A program made the translations under genes and the position numbers. DNA of 64,000 nucleotides, from NCBI RefSeq assembly GCF_003688595.1, contig NZ_RCWT01000010.1:186001-250000 (forward strand), read 5' to 3'. The notes below the pieces were generated by a model. The model was given only the letters and a program-made list of their open reading frames with translations. It had not been told where the DNA came from and ran no database searches. Positions 44,869 through 54,604 of this stretch are shown here, in pieces. The stretch comes from Sphingomonas sp. PP-F2F-G114-C0414 (GTDB lineage Bacteria > Pseudomonadota > Alphaproteobacteria > Sphingomonadales > Sphingomonadaceae). The first letter of the stretch is position 1. Each line of letters opens with the position of its first letter.

Positions 44869-45882
44869 ATGGCGGTCTTGCAAACCACCGATGGGAACAT
44901 CGATCGTTCCCCCGCTACAGTGACGACACCGCTTCAGGTGATTCTCGCGCAACCTCGTGGTTTTTGTGCCGGCGTGGTTCGCGCGATCGACATCGTCGAA
45001 AAGGCGATCGAGCGCTACTCTGCGCCCGTCTATGTCCGACATGAGATCGTCCACAACCGGCACGTCGTCGACAAGCTGCGGCGCAAGGGTGCGGTGTTCG
45101 TCGAGGACCTGACCGAGATCCCGCCCGGTGCGGTGACGATCTTCAGCGCACACGGCGTCGCGCGCAGCGTGCAGGAGGAGGCGCGCTTGCGCGAACTCCC
45201 CGTCCTCGACGCAACCTGCCCGCTGGTCACCAAGGTCCATATCCAGGGGCGTCGCTATGCGAAGTCGGGCCGGACGATCGTGCTGATCGGCCATGCCGGC
45301 CATGTCGAGGTGATCGGCACGATGGGGCAGGTCGATGCTCCGATGCATCTTGTCTCGACCCCCGAAGAAGTCGAGGCGCTGTCGATCCCGGTCGACACGC
45401 CGATCGCCTACGTCACGCAGACGACGCTGAGCGTCGACGACACCCGCGGCGTCATCATGGCGCTCCACGCGCGGTTCGCCGATGTCGAGGGGCCGGACGT
45501 GTCCGAAATCTGCTACGCCACCCAGAACCGCCAGACCGCGGTACGCGATCTGGCGCGGGTCAGCGATATGCTGATCGTCGTCGGCGCGGCCAACAGTTCG
45601 AATTCGAACCGCCTGCGAGAGATCGGTGCCGAGATGGGCATACCGAGCTATCTGGTCGATGACGGCGACGGGGTCGATCCGGTATGGCTCGACGGCGTCG
45701 CGGCGGTCGGTATCACCGCAGGCGCCTCGGCACCCGACGAACTCGTCGATTCGGTGATCGCGGCGTTGCGACTGTTGCGACCCGTGCGCGTTTCACAACT
45801 CGACGGCGTGGAGGAGAATGTCGAATTCAGCCTCCCCGCCGAACTCAGAATGCCCCGCGCTACTGCTGCGGCGGCCGAATAG
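44869..45882 (+). CDS. ispH: 4-hydroxy-3-methylbut-2-enyl diphosphate reductase
   Basis: From MAVLQTTDG (AAGGA just upstream) the protein has 337 residues; an ATG at 44806 and a GTG at 44920 are alternative starts. The three iron-sulfur ligands are in [25 protein letters not shown] and [11 protein letters not shown]. Other family stretches are [24 protein letters not shown] and [10 protein letters not shown]. It performs the last MEP-pathway step, giving IPP and DMAPP. With dxs in the same island, both ends of the pathway are linked to hopanoid genes. hpnH follows after 8 bp. Confidence 0.96.
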   Translation: MAVLQTTDGNIDRSPATVTTPLQVILAQPRGFCAGVVRAIDIVEKAIERYSAPVYVRHEIVHNRHVVDKLRRKGAVFVEDLTEIPPGAVTIFSAHGVARSVQEEARLRELPVLDATCPLVTKVHIQGRRYAKSGRTIVLIGHAGHVEVIGTMGQVDAPMHLVSTPEEVEALSIPVDTPIAYVTQTTLSVDDTRGVIMALHARFADVEGPDVSEICYATQNRQTAVRDLARVSDMLIVVGAANSSNSNRLREIGAEMGIPSYLVDDGDGVDPVWLDGVAAVGITAGASAPDELVDSVIAALRLLRPVRVSQLDGVEENVEFSLPAELRMPRATAAAAE

Positions 45883-45890
45883 GAACGAGC

Positions 45891-47036
45891 ATGAGCCTTC
45901 CCCTCAGCCAGATCGCCCGTATCGGCGCCTACACCGTCAAACAGCATATCAAGGGCGGCAAATATCCGCTCGTCCTGATGCTCGAGCCGCTGCTTCGCTG
46001 TAACCTGGCGTGTGCTGGGTGTGGGAAGATCGACTATCCCGACGCGATCCTCAACCAGCGGCTGAGCTATGACGAGTGCATGGCGGCGATCGACGATTGC
46101 GGCGCGCCGGCAGTCTCAATCGCCGGCGGCGAGCCGCTGCTGCACCGCGACATGCCGAAGATCGTCAAGGGGTACATCGATCGGAAGAAGTTCGTCATCC
46201 TGTGCACCAACGCGCTGCTGATGAAGAAGAAGATCAACGATTATACGCCGTCGCCGTTCTTCACCTGGTCAATCCATCTTGATGGCGATCAGGCCGCACA
46301 CGACAAGTCGGTCTGCCAGGACGGCGTGTACGACGTCGCCAAGGATGCGATCGCACTGGCGAAGGCAAAGGGCTTCCGCGTCCAGGTCAACTGCACCGTG
46401 TTCGACGGTGCCGATCCGGCACGCACCGCGGCGTTCTTCGACGATATGGAAGCAAACGGCGTCGAGATCACGATTTCGCCGGGCTATGCCTATGAGCGCG
46501 CACCCGACCAGGCGCATTTCCTCAACCGCGAGCGGACCAAGAACTTCTTCCGTGACGTGTTCTCGCGCGGCAATGGCGGCAAGGCATGGACCTTTACCAA
46601 CTCGCCGCTGTTCCTCGATTTCCTGGCTGGCAACCAGACCTATGAATGCACGCCCTGGTCGATGCCGCTGCGCACCGTCTTTGGCTGGCAGAAGCCGTGC
46701 TACCTCGTCGGCGAAGGCTATGTGCCGACGTTCGCCGAGTTGATGGAAGGCACCGACTGGGACGAATACGGCGTCGGCAAATATGAGAAGTGCGCCGACT
46801 GCATGGTTCATTGCGGCTTCGAAGGCACGGCGGCGACCGATGCGATCCGTCATCCGCTCAAGCTCATGAAGGTGGCGATGAAGGGCGTTCGGACCGACGG
46901 ACCGATGAAGCCCGATATCGACCTGTCGCACCAGCGTCCCGCTGCCGAGACCTATGCGTCACAGGTCGAGCGGGAACTCGCGCGGATCAAGGAAGCCGAT
47001 CCCGTGGGTTTCAAGCGCGCGCAACGCGCCGCTTAA
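45891..47036 (+). CDS. hpnH: Adenosylhopane synthase, radical SAM HpnH
   Basis: 381 residues starting MSLPLSQIARIGAYTVKQHIKGGKYPLVLMLEPLLRCN, the typical HpnH start. The radical-SAM cluster motif is CNLACAGC (C-x3-C-x2-C), followed by VSIAGGEPLLHRD (SAM binding). The C-terminal region has extra cysteines (YEKCADCMVHCGFEG), as in HpnH. It adds the 5'-deoxyadenosyl radical to diploptene, forming adenosylhopane, the first step of side-chain extension. It follows ispH on the same strand. Its last 78 bp overlap the convergent hpnG gene. Confidence 0.96.
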   Translation: MSLPLSQIARIGAYTVKQHIKGGKYPLVLMLEPLLRCNLACAGCGKIDYPDAILNQRLSYDECMAAIDDCGAPAVSIAGGEPLLHRDMPKIVKGYIDRKKFVILCTNALLMKKKINDYTPSPFFTWSIHLDGDQAAHDKSVCQDGVYDVAKDAIALAKAKGFRVQVNCTVFDGADPARTAAFFDDMEANGVEITISPGYAYERAPDQAHFLNRERTKNFFRDVFSRGNGGKAWTFTNSPLFLDFLAGNQTYECTPWSMPLRTVFGWQKPCYLVGEGYVPTFAELMEGTDWDEYGVGKYEKCADCMVHCGFEGTAATDAIRHPLKLMKVAMKGVRTDGPMKPDIDLSHQRPAAETYASQVERELARIKEADPVGFKRAQRAA

Positions 47037-47612
47037 CGCTCGGAACGCCCGCTCCGCGTCGATTCCGGTGCGAATCAGCGCGGGGAGTTGGGCAGGATGC
47101 CGCGCGAGTGATCTCAGCACTGCGCCCAGTGCCATCCCGCCGTCCGGCCGCATGCCGACGAGCGCGGCGGGCGGCAGGGTCCGCCGCGCATCGTCGGACA
47201 CCACGCGGATCGCCGCGAACGGCAGGCCTCGGTGCATCGCCACGCGCGCGGCGACATGCGACTCCATATCGACCGCCAGCGCACCGGTAGCGAGATGAAG
47301 GCGGCGTTTGTCGTCGCTTGTAGCTGCCGGACTGTCCTGTCCAACGATCCCGCCAGTACGAGCGTGGGGGAGGGCGGCTCGCAGCCACGCGTCCAGACCC
47401 GCAGTGTGGGCATCGATCACCACATCGCCGATGTCGAGATCAGCCGCCAACGCGCCGCATAGCCCGATCGACAGGATTGCGCTGGCCTCGCCACAGCGCT
47501 GTTCCAGCGCGTCCCCCAGCCGCTCGGCATCGCCGCCGCCGATCACCGGGACCAGCCCCGCCTTTGCGATCAGCCGCGCCTCGCGCTGCAGGCCGCACGC
47601 GGCAAGGATCAC
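46959..47612 (-). CDS. hpnG: Hopanoid-associated nucleoside phosphorylase HpnG
   Basis: 217 residues from a GTG overlapping the shc stop (GTGA); longer frames lie inside shc. It is a phosphorylase-fold protein: ILAACGLQREARLIAKAG, LSIGLCGALAADLDIGDVVI, LAVDMESHVAARVAMHRGLPFAAIRVVSDDA (purine-nucleoside-phosphorylase-like Asp). HpnG removes adenine from adenosylhopane, leading to ribosylhopane. It is the last gene of the hpnABCDE-shc operon and converges with hpnH, the preceding enzyme of the same pathway, with coding overlap. Confidence 0.92.
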   Translation of the reverse strand: MILAACGLQREARLIAKAGLVPVIGGGDAERLGDALEQRCGEASAILSIGLCGALAADLDIGDVVIDAHTAGLDAWLRAALPHARTGGIVGQDSPAATSDDKRRLHLATGALAVDMESHVAARVAMHRGLPFAAIRVVSDDARRTLPPAALVGMRPDGGMALGAVLRSLARHPAQLPALIRTGIDAERAFRALSGALRALETHGIGFLDPREFPLDL

Positions 47613-49546
47613 ATCCCGTACCCGACGGCGCGGGTGTTGGAGCGCTTCAGATTGCGATACCGCGCCATTGCCCAGAGCGGGAAATACTTCGGGTAGCCGT
47701 GGTATCGCAGATAAAACACGCGGGGAAATCCGCCCCCGGTATAGTGTTCCTGGCCCCACAAACCGTCCGCATCTTGATGCACCGCGAGCCAGTTGATCCC
47801 CCGCTCGACCGCATCGCCGTCGACGCTCCCCGCTGCCATCAGCCCCAGCAGCGCCCAGGCGGTCTGCGACGCGGTCGACGGCGCGGGCGTGTAGCCCGCA
47901 TAATCCAGCGCATAGCTGTCGCAATCCTCGCCCCAGCCGCCATCGGCATTCTGAATGCGCTCGAGCCAGTCGACCGCCTTGGCGACCATCTGCTGTTCGG
48001 GTCCAAACCCTGCCGCGTTCAGCGCGCACAGCACCGACCAGGTGCCGTAGATATAGTTGACGCCCCAGCGCCCGAACCAGCTGCCGTCCGCCATCTGCTC
48101 GCGTTCCAGATAGGCGAGCGCGCGGGCCATGCGGGGCCCGTCGCGTTCGCCGAGCTGCGCGAGCATCGATACGACGCGCGCGCTGACGTCCGCGGTCGGC
48201 GGGTCAAGCAATGCGCCATGATCGGAGAAGGGCAGGTTGTTCAGATAGTCGTAGCTGTTGTCCGCATCGAACGCGCCCCAGCCGCCGTTGCGGCTTTGCA
48301 GCCCGACGGTCCATTCGACGCCGCGTTCGATCGCGGTAGCGTACGTTGCCCCGGCCTGCGCGCGATCCATCGCCATCACGACGACGGCAGTGTCGTCGAG
48401 ATCGGGATAATGGTCGTTGTTGTACTGGAACGCCCAGCCGCCGGGTTGCACGTCGGGCTTCTCGTCCGCCCAGTCGCCCTTCACGTCCAGCACCTGGCGC
48501 GGCTTCAACCAGGCAAGCGCCTTCGCGGCCAAGTCGTCGCAGCCCGCTTCCATCATCGCGTGTGCCGCGAGCGCGGTGTCCCACACCGGCGAGACGCAGG
48601 GCTGGCAATATGCCTCGTCATCGCCGACGATGAGCAAATTTTCGATCGACTGCCGCGCGATCGCCCGCACCGGATGATCCGCCGCATAGCCGAGTGCGTC
48701 GAACATCATCACGCTGTTCGCCATCGCCGGATAGATCGCGCCAAGCCCGTCCTCGCCGTTCAACCGCTCGGTAACAAACGCAACGCACGCCTCGATCGCA
48801 CGCCGGCGCATCCGCTTGGGCCAGAGCCGGTCGCCGACCTTCAGCACCCGGTCGAGCGCGTTGAACCCCGCCGTCCACAGCCACTTCGTATCCGCAGCCT
48901 TCGACCCGGGCCGAACCGCGGCGCCGGTGTAAAGTTCGTCGATCTTCACCCCCAGCGGATTGCGGGCGACCGGCTTGAGCGCGGCCAGCACGAGCAACGG
49001 CACGACGACGGTGCGTGCCCAGTACGACATCTTGGACAAGTGGACCGGGAACCAGCGCGGCGTCAGGATCAGTTCGGGCGGCATCGTCGGCACGGTCGCC
49101 CACGGCCCTGCGGCGAACAGCGCAAGCTGGATCCGCGTAAAGACGTTGCTGGCCGCCGCACCGCCCTCAGCCAGGATCGCGGTTCGTGCGCGCACCATAT
49201 GTGGGGCATCGGTCGTGTCGCCGATCATTTTCAACGCATAATAGGCCTTCACGCTTGCGCTGACATCGAACGCGCCCTCGTGGAACAGGCCCCAGCCATC
49301 ATGCGCCTCGGACTGGATGCGGCGTAGGTAGCGTCCGATCTTCGCTTCCAGATCCGCAGCGACGGGCTCGCCGAGATAATGCCGCAACAGGACGTATTCG
49401 GCTGGGATCGTCGCGTCGGCCTCGAGTTCGAATACCCAGTGCCCGTCGTCGCGCTGCTGCGCGGCCAATGCGGCGGTAGCGCGGTCAACCGCGACTTCGA
49501 CCGCGGCAAGCGAAGGGGGGGCGTGCCTAGGATCGTTATCAGGCAT
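47609..49546 (-). CDS. shc: Squalene-hopene cyclase
   Basis: 645 residues from the ATG at 49546 (AAGGGG 5 bp upstream; a GTG two codons earlier is possible). It has repeated QW motifs (for example GHWVFELEADATIPAEYVLLRHY, NGGWGAFDADNS, DGSWFGRWGVNYIYGTW, DGGWGEDCDSY, DGLWGQEHYTG) and the catalytic DLDDTAVV (DxDD). It cyclises squalene to hopene/hopanol at the inner membrane. It overlaps hpnE upstream and hpnG downstream, inside an operon that makes its squalene substrate. Confidence 0.97.
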   Translation of the reverse strand: MPDNDPRHAPPSLAAVEVAVDRATAALAAQQRDDGHWVFELEADATIPAEYVLLRHYLGEPVAADLEAKIGRYLRRIQSEAHDGWGLFHEGAFDVSASVKAYYALKMIGDTTDAPHMVRARTAILAEGGAAASNVFTRIQLALFAAGPWATVPTMPPELILTPRWFPVHLSKMSYWARTVVVPLLVLAALKPVARNPLGVKIDELYTGAAVRPGSKAADTKWLWTAGFNALDRVLKVGDRLWPKRMRRRAIEACVAFVTERLNGEDGLGAIYPAMANSVMMFDALGYAADHPVRAIARQSIENLLIVGDDEAYCQPCVSPVWDTALAAHAMMEAGCDDLAAKALAWLKPRQVLDVKGDWADEKPDVQPGGWAFQYNNDHYPDLDDTAVVVMAMDRAQAGATYATAIERGVEWTVGLQSRNGGWGAFDADNSYDYLNNLPFSDHGALLDPPTADVSARVVSMLAQLGERDGPRMARALAYLEREQMADGSWFGRWGVNYIYGTWSVLCALNAAGFGPEQQMVAKAVDWLERIQNADGGWGEDCDSYALDYAGYTPAPSTASQTAWALLGLMAAGSVDGDAVERGINWLAVHQDADGLWGQEHYTGGGFPRVFYLRYHGYPKYFPLWAMARYRNLKRSNTRAVGYGM

Positions 49547-50789
49547 GATCACCCCTTACCAAATGGGCGGCGGTTTCGCCCGAGCGCAGCGCCCCCTCGA
49601 TCGTCGAGGGAAGGCCGGTATTGGTCCAGTCGCCCGCAAGGAACAGGTTGCGCCAGCGGGTACGCGCAGGCGGGCGTTTGGCATTCTGCTCGGGCGTGGC
49701 GGCGAAGGTCGCCCGCTTTTCCTTGACGATCTGCCAGCGCGGCATCGGCGCGTCGATCTTCAGCGCAGCGCAAATATCAGCCCAGAACGCCTGTGCTAGC
49801 GTCTCGCGGTCGCGGTCGACGAGATGATCGGCGGCGCTCACGGTCACCGAAAGTCGATCGTGAAACGCGAAAACCCATTCCGCGGTCCCGCCGAGCAGCC
49901 CCAGCATCGCAGGCGCGCCGGTTGGCGCTGGAAACGCGAAATGCCCGTTGACGATCGCGCGGTGTTCGTCGGGTGCCTGGAGACCGGGAATCAGCGCGGT
50001 TGCAGTCCAGGCGGGCACCGCGAGGATCACCGCCTCGTCGTCTGCGATCTGTTCCGGTCCGTCGCCCCAGTCCAGGCTGGTCGCACGGTCGCCCTCGAAG
50101 CCGATCGCGCGAAGGCGGCGGCCGAGCGTCACCGGGCTTGCATGGTCTGCGAGCCACGCCAGCGCCGGATCGATGAAAGCCGCGGACAGGTTCGGCTCGG
50201 CGATCCGCGGACGCATCGCCCTGCCACCTTTCGCGATCGTCTCGCGCAGGACTGCGCCTGCGAGCTTCGCCGAACTTTCGGCAGGTGCGGTGTTCAGCGC
50301 GGCGAGCAACACGGGTTCGAGCAACCGGGTCCACACCGGACCATCGGTCGCGATCCGCGCGTCGATCCGCTCCTCCCGATCGCCGAGCAGACGAGCTAGC
50401 GGCAGATAGTCGCGCGCACGGCTGCCCGGCACGCGACGGCGTTTCGCCATCACCCACCAGGGCACCGGACCATCGTTGATCCGCACCGTCCAGCGTTCGT
50501 TCGTCGCAAGATCGCAAAATGCGAAATCGGCATGGTCCGGCCCGGCGAGTGGGGTCGTCGCGCCGATCGTCGCCCGGAAGCGGGTGACCGCAGTGTTGCC
50601 CGACAGGACCAGATGATTGCCGTTATCGATCGTCAGCCCGAGCTGCGGATCATGATACGACCGGCAGCGTCCGCCTGCCTGCGCCGCGCCATCGACCACC
50701 CGGACCGCCAGCCCCGCCTCGCGCGCAGCGACTGCGGCGGCAAGCCCGGCCAGCCCCGCTCCGGCAATCGTCACGCAGGAAAAGCTCAC
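49539..50789 (-). CDS. hpnE: Hydroxysqualene dehydroxylase HpnE
   Basis: 416 residues from a GTG overlapping the hpnD stop (GTGA). FAD-dependent amine-oxidoreductase-type fold: VTIAGAGLAGLAAAVAAREAGLAVRVVDGAAQAGGRCRS near the N-terminus and NLFLAGDWTNTGLPSTIEGALRSGETAA at the C-terminus. HpnE reduces hydroxysqualene to squalene, completing the HpnCDE route that replaces squalene synthase. Its 3' end overlaps the shc start. Confidence 0.95.
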   Translation of the reverse strand: MSFSCVTIAGAGLAGLAAAVAAREAGLAVRVVDGAAQAGGRCRSYHDPQLGLTIDNGNHLVLSGNTAVTRFRATIGATTPLAGPDHADFAFCDLATNERWTVRINDGPVPWWVMAKRRRVPGSRARDYLPLARLLGDREERIDARIATDGPVWTRLLEPVLLAALNTAPAESSAKLAGAVLRETIAKGGRAMRPRIAEPNLSAAFIDPALAWLADHASPVTLGRRLRAIGFEGDRATSLDWGDGPEQIADDEAVILAVPAWTATALIPGLQAPDEHRAIVNGHFAFPAPTGAPAMLGLLGGTAEWVFAFHDRLSVTVSAADHLVDRDRETLAQAFWADICAALKIDAPMPRWQIVKEKRATFAATPEQNAKRPPARTRWRNLFLAGDWTNTGLPSTIEGALRSGETAAHLVRGDHA

Positions 50790-51625
50790 CGTGTCAGGCT
50801 CAGGCGCAGTATCGTCCAGAGCAGTGCCAGCTTCGATACGCGGACGCGGGTGCGCGGCGGCGCCCAGCCGACAACCTCCATCCGCGACAGCACCTTGGCA
50901 TAGGCCGCCGCCATCAACCTCGGCGCGATCAGGTGTCCGCGTGGACGCTTCGCCAGGATCGCGTTGGCCTGCGCATAATGGCCATGCGCTTCGGTCGCGA
51001 GTGCGCGGGCAACGGCGTCGATGCGCGGATCACCGATGACCTCAGCCGGTGCGGTGATCGGGATGCCCGCACCGCTGAGCAGTTCGAACGGCAGGTAGAC
51101 CCGGCCGATCGCGGCATCCTCGTCGATGTCGCGCAGGATATTGGTCAGTTGCAGCGCGCGGCCAAGATGGAAGGCGAGCGCGATGCCGGGCGCCGGGTCC
51201 ATCCCGAAGATCCGCACCGACAGCCGCCCGACCGCCGAGGCGACGCGGTCGCAATACAGGTCGAGCGTCGCGGCGGGGGGCCAGCGGATGTCGGCTGCGA
51301 CGTCCATCCCCATACCATCGATAACCGCGTGCAAATCGGCGCGATCGAGATCGAAGCGGCGGACGGCCTCGGCGACGATGATCGCCTGTCCGGGATCGCC
51401 GCCGGCATAGAGCGCATCGATATCGGTCCGCCACTGGTCGAGCTGGGCGGCGCGCTCCGCTGGTATGCCCTGCTGATCGTCGGCGATGTCGTCGACGATC
51501 CGGCAAAACGCGTAGATCGCATACATCGCCTCGCGCTCGGCCTTCGGCAGCACGCGCATGCCGGCATAGAACGAACTGCCCGATACCTGGGCGCGCAGCG
51601 CGGCGGGTGTCGCATTGGGATTCAT
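50786..51625 (-). CDS. hpnD: Presqualene diphosphate synthase HpnD
   Basis: 279 residues from MNPNATPAALRAQVSGSSFYAGMRVLP; the ATG overlaps the hpnC stop (ATGA). Squalene/phytoene-synthase fold with both aspartate-rich motifs, CRIVDDIADD and LTNILRDIDEDAAIGRVYLP. The SSFYAGMRVLPKAEREAMYAIYAFCR start is typical of HpnD. It condenses two farnesyl diphosphates to presqualene diphosphate. Confidence 0.95.
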   Translation of the reverse strand: MNPNATPAALRAQVSGSSFYAGMRVLPKAEREAMYAIYAFCRIVDDIADDQQGIPAERAAQLDQWRTDIDALYAGGDPGQAIIVAEAVRRFDLDRADLHAVIDGMGMDVAADIRWPPAATLDLYCDRVASAVGRLSVRIFGMDPAPGIALAFHLGRALQLTNILRDIDEDAAIGRVYLPFELLSGAGIPITAPAEVIGDPRIDAVARALATEAHGHYAQANAILAKRPRGHLIAPRLMAAAYAKVLSRMEVVGWAPPRTRVRVSKLALLWTILRLSLTR

Positions 51626-52482
51626 CGCGAACGTCCCCGTACAAGGCTGCCCAGCGCAGCACCCGCAGCGAGCCACGCCGCCTCCAGCTTGCCGTGATGG
51701 ACGCGCTCGCTCAGCGGGTCGCGCGTCAACAGGCGTTCGGTCAGGCTCTCGGCAAGTCTCTGGATGATCGCCACCTCGGCGGCAAGCCGGCGGTCGCGGA
51801 TCATCGCGGAGAAACCGGCGCTCGTCGCAAGCAGACCGCGCGTGCGTTCGGCGAGCGTGACGATCGTAGCCCTCAGCGCGGGCGATGCGGCATCTGCTCC
51901 GAGATCCTCGACCCGCGCGCCGTGTGCGGCAAGTATCTTCGTGGGAAGATACACGCGGTCGATCGCGCGGTAATCCTTCCCGCAATCCTGGAGATGGTTG
52001 ATGATCTGCAACGCCGCGCACAGCGCATCCGACGCCGCCCAGGTCGCGCGATCCTCGCCGTGGACGTCGAGCACATAGCGTCCCACCGGCATCGCCGAGA
52101 TCCGACAATAGGCGATGAGCGAGTCCCAGTCAGCATAGCGGCGTACCGTGACGTCGTGTTCGAACGCGTCGAGCAGGTCGTTGGCATGGCGCGCGTCCAG
52201 ATGCCGTTCGGCCATCACCCGGTGCAGCGTCAGCGCATGCGGTTCGTCGCCTCGGCCGGTCACGCCCAGCCGCATGGCGTGCAGTCGGGCTAGCTTGTCC
52301 GGGGCAGTAGCGGTCGGATGGTCGGCGATGTCGTCGGCGGCGCGCGCGAAGCGATAGAACGCCATGATCGGCGCGCGGTGCTCCCGCTTCAGGATTGCCG
52401 AGGCGACCGGGAAGTTCTCGCCCGTGTGATCCTTGCCGGACGCGAGGTCGGCGGTCTGCTGATCCGATGCCGTTGCCATCAT
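51622..52482 (-). CDS. hpnC: Hydroxysqualene synthase HpnC
   Basis: 286 residues from an ATG overlapping the hpnB stop (ATGA); a second ATG follows immediately. Squalene-synthase-like fold with ENFPVASAILKREHRAPIMAFYRFARAADDIADHP (first aspartate motif, typical HpnC start) and a divergent second motif LQIINHLQDCGKDYRAIDRVYLP. It converts presqualene diphosphate to hydroxysqualene, between HpnD and HpnE. Confidence 0.95.
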   Translation of the reverse strand: MMATASDQQTADLASGKDHTGENFPVASAILKREHRAPIMAFYRFARAADDIADHPTATAPDKLARLHAMRLGVTGRGDEPHALTLHRVMAERHLDARHANDLLDAFEHDVTVRRYADWDSLIAYCRISAMPVGRYVLDVHGEDRATWAASDALCAALQIINHLQDCGKDYRAIDRVYLPTKILAAHGARVEDLGADAASPALRATIVTLAERTRGLLATSAGFSAMIRDRRLAAEVAIIQRLAESLTERLLTRDPLSERVHHGKLEAAWLAAGAALGSLVRGRSR

Positions 52483-53606
52483 TGCCGCGCAGCCTGCGCG
52501 CGCCCTTTCCACATGCCGCCACGGCCTCGCCCGTGCTGCCAGGCGGATAGCAAGGTGCAGCCCGTGTAGAAAGCCGCAATGAGCGGGAGGCACGGCGACC
52601 ATAACGGCGAGCGGTGGTAGAAGCGCAGCATCGGCAGGAACGACAGCGTCATCAGCAGCCACGCCGCTATCCCGAGCGCGCGGGCAGGCCCGTCGGCGAA
52701 CAGCGTGAGCAGCGGCGGGGCGGCATAGACCAGGGCGAGGCCGATCACCGCGCCGATCAGTTTCAGCGGCGAATAGTCGAGCTGTGCGTAGGCGGACCGC
52801 GAGATCATCGCCGCGATCGGGCGGATGCCGTCATACGGGCGTATGCTGCGCGACCGCTCGGTCAGCCCGAGCCAGACCGGCCCCTGCGTCTTCATCAGCG
52901 CACCGAACGCGCAATCGTCGATCAGCGCACCGCGGATCGCGCCGATCCCGCCCACCGCGGCCAGAGCCTCTCGGCGCACCAGCATACAGCCCCCCGCTGA
53001 GGCACCCGGCCCTTGCCCGTTCACGCGCGAAAACGGGTAGAGCATCTGAAAGAAGTAGACGAATGCGGGGATCAATGCGTGTTCCGCCCAATGCGTGCAG
53101 CGCAGCTTCGCCATCAGCGAGACCAGGGCCAGATCATGGTGTTCGGCCCGGGCGACCAGCGACCGCAGCGTATCAGGGGCATGCGCGATATCCGCGTCGG
53201 TCAGCCAGAGATAGCGCGGTGATCCGGCGGCCACGATACCCTGCGATACCGCCCACAGCTTGCCGGTCCAGTCGGCGGGCAGGGGTGTGCCCCGCAGGAT
53301 GGTCAGTCGATCGCCACCGGCGTCACGCGCGATGTCCGCCGTCTCGTCGCTGCTGCCGTCGTCGACCAGCACGATGCAGAAATCGCCGGGATAGTCCTGG
53401 GCGGCCAGGCTGCCGATCGCGCGCGCGATGACGTCGGCCTCGTCGCGCGCGGGCACGACCGCGACGACATCGGGCCAGGACGTAATATTGGGCGCGGGGG
53501 CAGGGGGTACGTCGCGCGTGTCGCGTTCGCGGGCCAGCCAGAAGCCGCCATTGCCCAGCACCAGATACAGCCAGATCGCGACCGTCGATACGGCGATGCC
53601 GATCAC
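52479..53606 (-). CDS. hpnB: Hopanoid-associated glycosyltransferase HpnB
   Basis: 375 residues from a GTG overlapping the hpnA stop (GTGA). Family 2 glycosyltransferase: an N-terminal membrane helix (about 3-22), DVVAVVPARDEADVIARAIGSLAAQDYPGDFCIVLVDDGSSDETADIA, LWLTDADIAHAPD (DxD-like metal site), ALIDDCAFGALMKTQGPVWLGL, and C-terminal membrane helices (about 290-355). The family is tied to hopanoid clusters, but the sugar and acceptor are not established. Confidence 0.93.
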   Translation of the reverse strand: MIGIAVSTVAIWLYLVLGNGGFWLARERDTRDVPPAPAPNITSWPDVVAVVPARDEADVIARAIGSLAAQDYPGDFCIVLVDDGSSDETADIARDAGGDRLTILRGTPLPADWTGKLWAVSQGIVAAGSPRYLWLTDADIAHAPDTLRSLVARAEHHDLALVSLMAKLRCTHWAEHALIPAFVYFFQMLYPFSRVNGQGPGASAGGCMLVRREALAAVGGIGAIRGALIDDCAFGALMKTQGPVWLGLTERSRSIRPYDGIRPIAAMISRSAYAQLDYSPLKLIGAVIGLALVYAAPPLLTLFADGPARALGIAAWLLMTLSFLPMLRFYHRSPLWSPCLPLIAAFYTGCTLLSAWQHGRGRGGMWKGRAQAARQ

Positions 53607-54604
53607 CCGATCATGCCTGCCTGCCGGAACCAGGCAATCGCGTCGGCCAGCGCCTGCCGATGCGGCCGCGCGTGGTAGCCGAGTTCGCGCGTCGCCTTGG
53701 CGGAACTGTAGAACATCGTGTGCTTGGCCATCCGCAGTCCGTCGAGCGTCAGGAACGGGTCCTTGCCGGTGACCGCGGCCAGTCGTTCGTTGAGCCACGC
53801 CAGCGGGAACAGCGGTGCACGCGGCAGGCGGACCGTCGGCGCACGACGGCCGACCATCGTCGCGATCGCCTTGAGCATGTCCGCCAGCGCAACGTCCTGT
53901 CCGCCGAGCACATAGCGCTCGCCGATCCTGCCCCGATCGAGCGCCAGCAGATGACCGCGCGCGACATCGTCGACATGGACGAGGTTGAGGCCGCTGTCGA
54001 CGAACGCTGGCATCTTGCCGTTCGCTGCTTCGACGATGATCCGTCCGGTCGGTGTCGGCCGCACGTCGCGTGGGCCGATCGGCGTCGAGGGATTGACGAT
54101 CACCGCAGGCAGGCCCTGCTCGCGGACCATCGCCTCTACCAACCGTTCGGCAACCACCTTGCTGCGCTTGTACGCACCGACGACGGTCTGTTCGGTGGCG
54201 GGTCGGGTTTCGTCGGCGGCCCCTGTGGGGTCGGGAAGCAGCGTCGCGACGCTGCTGGTATAGACGATGCGCTCTACTCCGGCTGCCAGCGCGGCCGCCA
54301 TGACGTTAAGCGTGCTGGTGCGATTGTTGCGGACGATCTCTTCGGGATCGCGGGCCCAGATCCGGTAGTCGGCCGCGGTATGGATGACGTGGCGGACGCC
54401 CGCCATCGCCGCCGTCACGGCAGCCGCATCGCGCAGATCCGCTTCGACGAGGGCACCGGGGAAATCGACAAGGTTGGTCCGCGCACTGGATGGTCGGACC
54501 AGCCCCCGAACCTGCAGGCCATCCGCCGCCGCCGCCCGGGCGATCGCGGATCCCACGAAACCGGCGACGCCGGTAATCAGGAGCGTCTCGCTGGAGCTGG
54601 TCAC
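53603..54604 (-). CDS. hpnA: Hopanoid-associated sugar epimerase HpnA
   Basis: 333 residues from a GTG (GAGAG about 9 bp upstream). Extended short-chain dehydrogenase: LLITGVAGFVGSAIARAAAADG (NAD-binding glycines), RIVYTSSVATLLP and the catalytic pair in AYKRSKVVAE (YxxxK). It resembles dihydroflavonol reductase/sugar epimerases and is the first gene of hpnABCDE-shc-hpnG. The exact role in hopanoid decoration is unknown. All six following junctions overlap, so the unit is tightly coupled in translation. Confidence 0.94.
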   Translation of the reverse strand: MTSSSETLLITGVAGFVGSAIARAAAADGLQVRGLVRPSSARTNLVDFPGALVEADLRDAAAVTAAMAGVRHVIHTAADYRIWARDPEEIVRNNRTSTLNVMAAALAAGVERIVYTSSVATLLPDPTGAADETRPATEQTVVGAYKRSKVVAERLVEAMVREQGLPAVIVNPSTPIGPRDVRPTPTGRIIVEAANGKMPAFVDSGLNLVHVDDVARGHLLALDRGRIGERYVLGGQDVALADMLKAIATMVGRRAPTVRLPRAPLFPLAWLNERLAAVTGKDPFLTLDGLRMAKHTMFYSSAKATRELGYHARPHRQALADAIAWFRQAGMIG

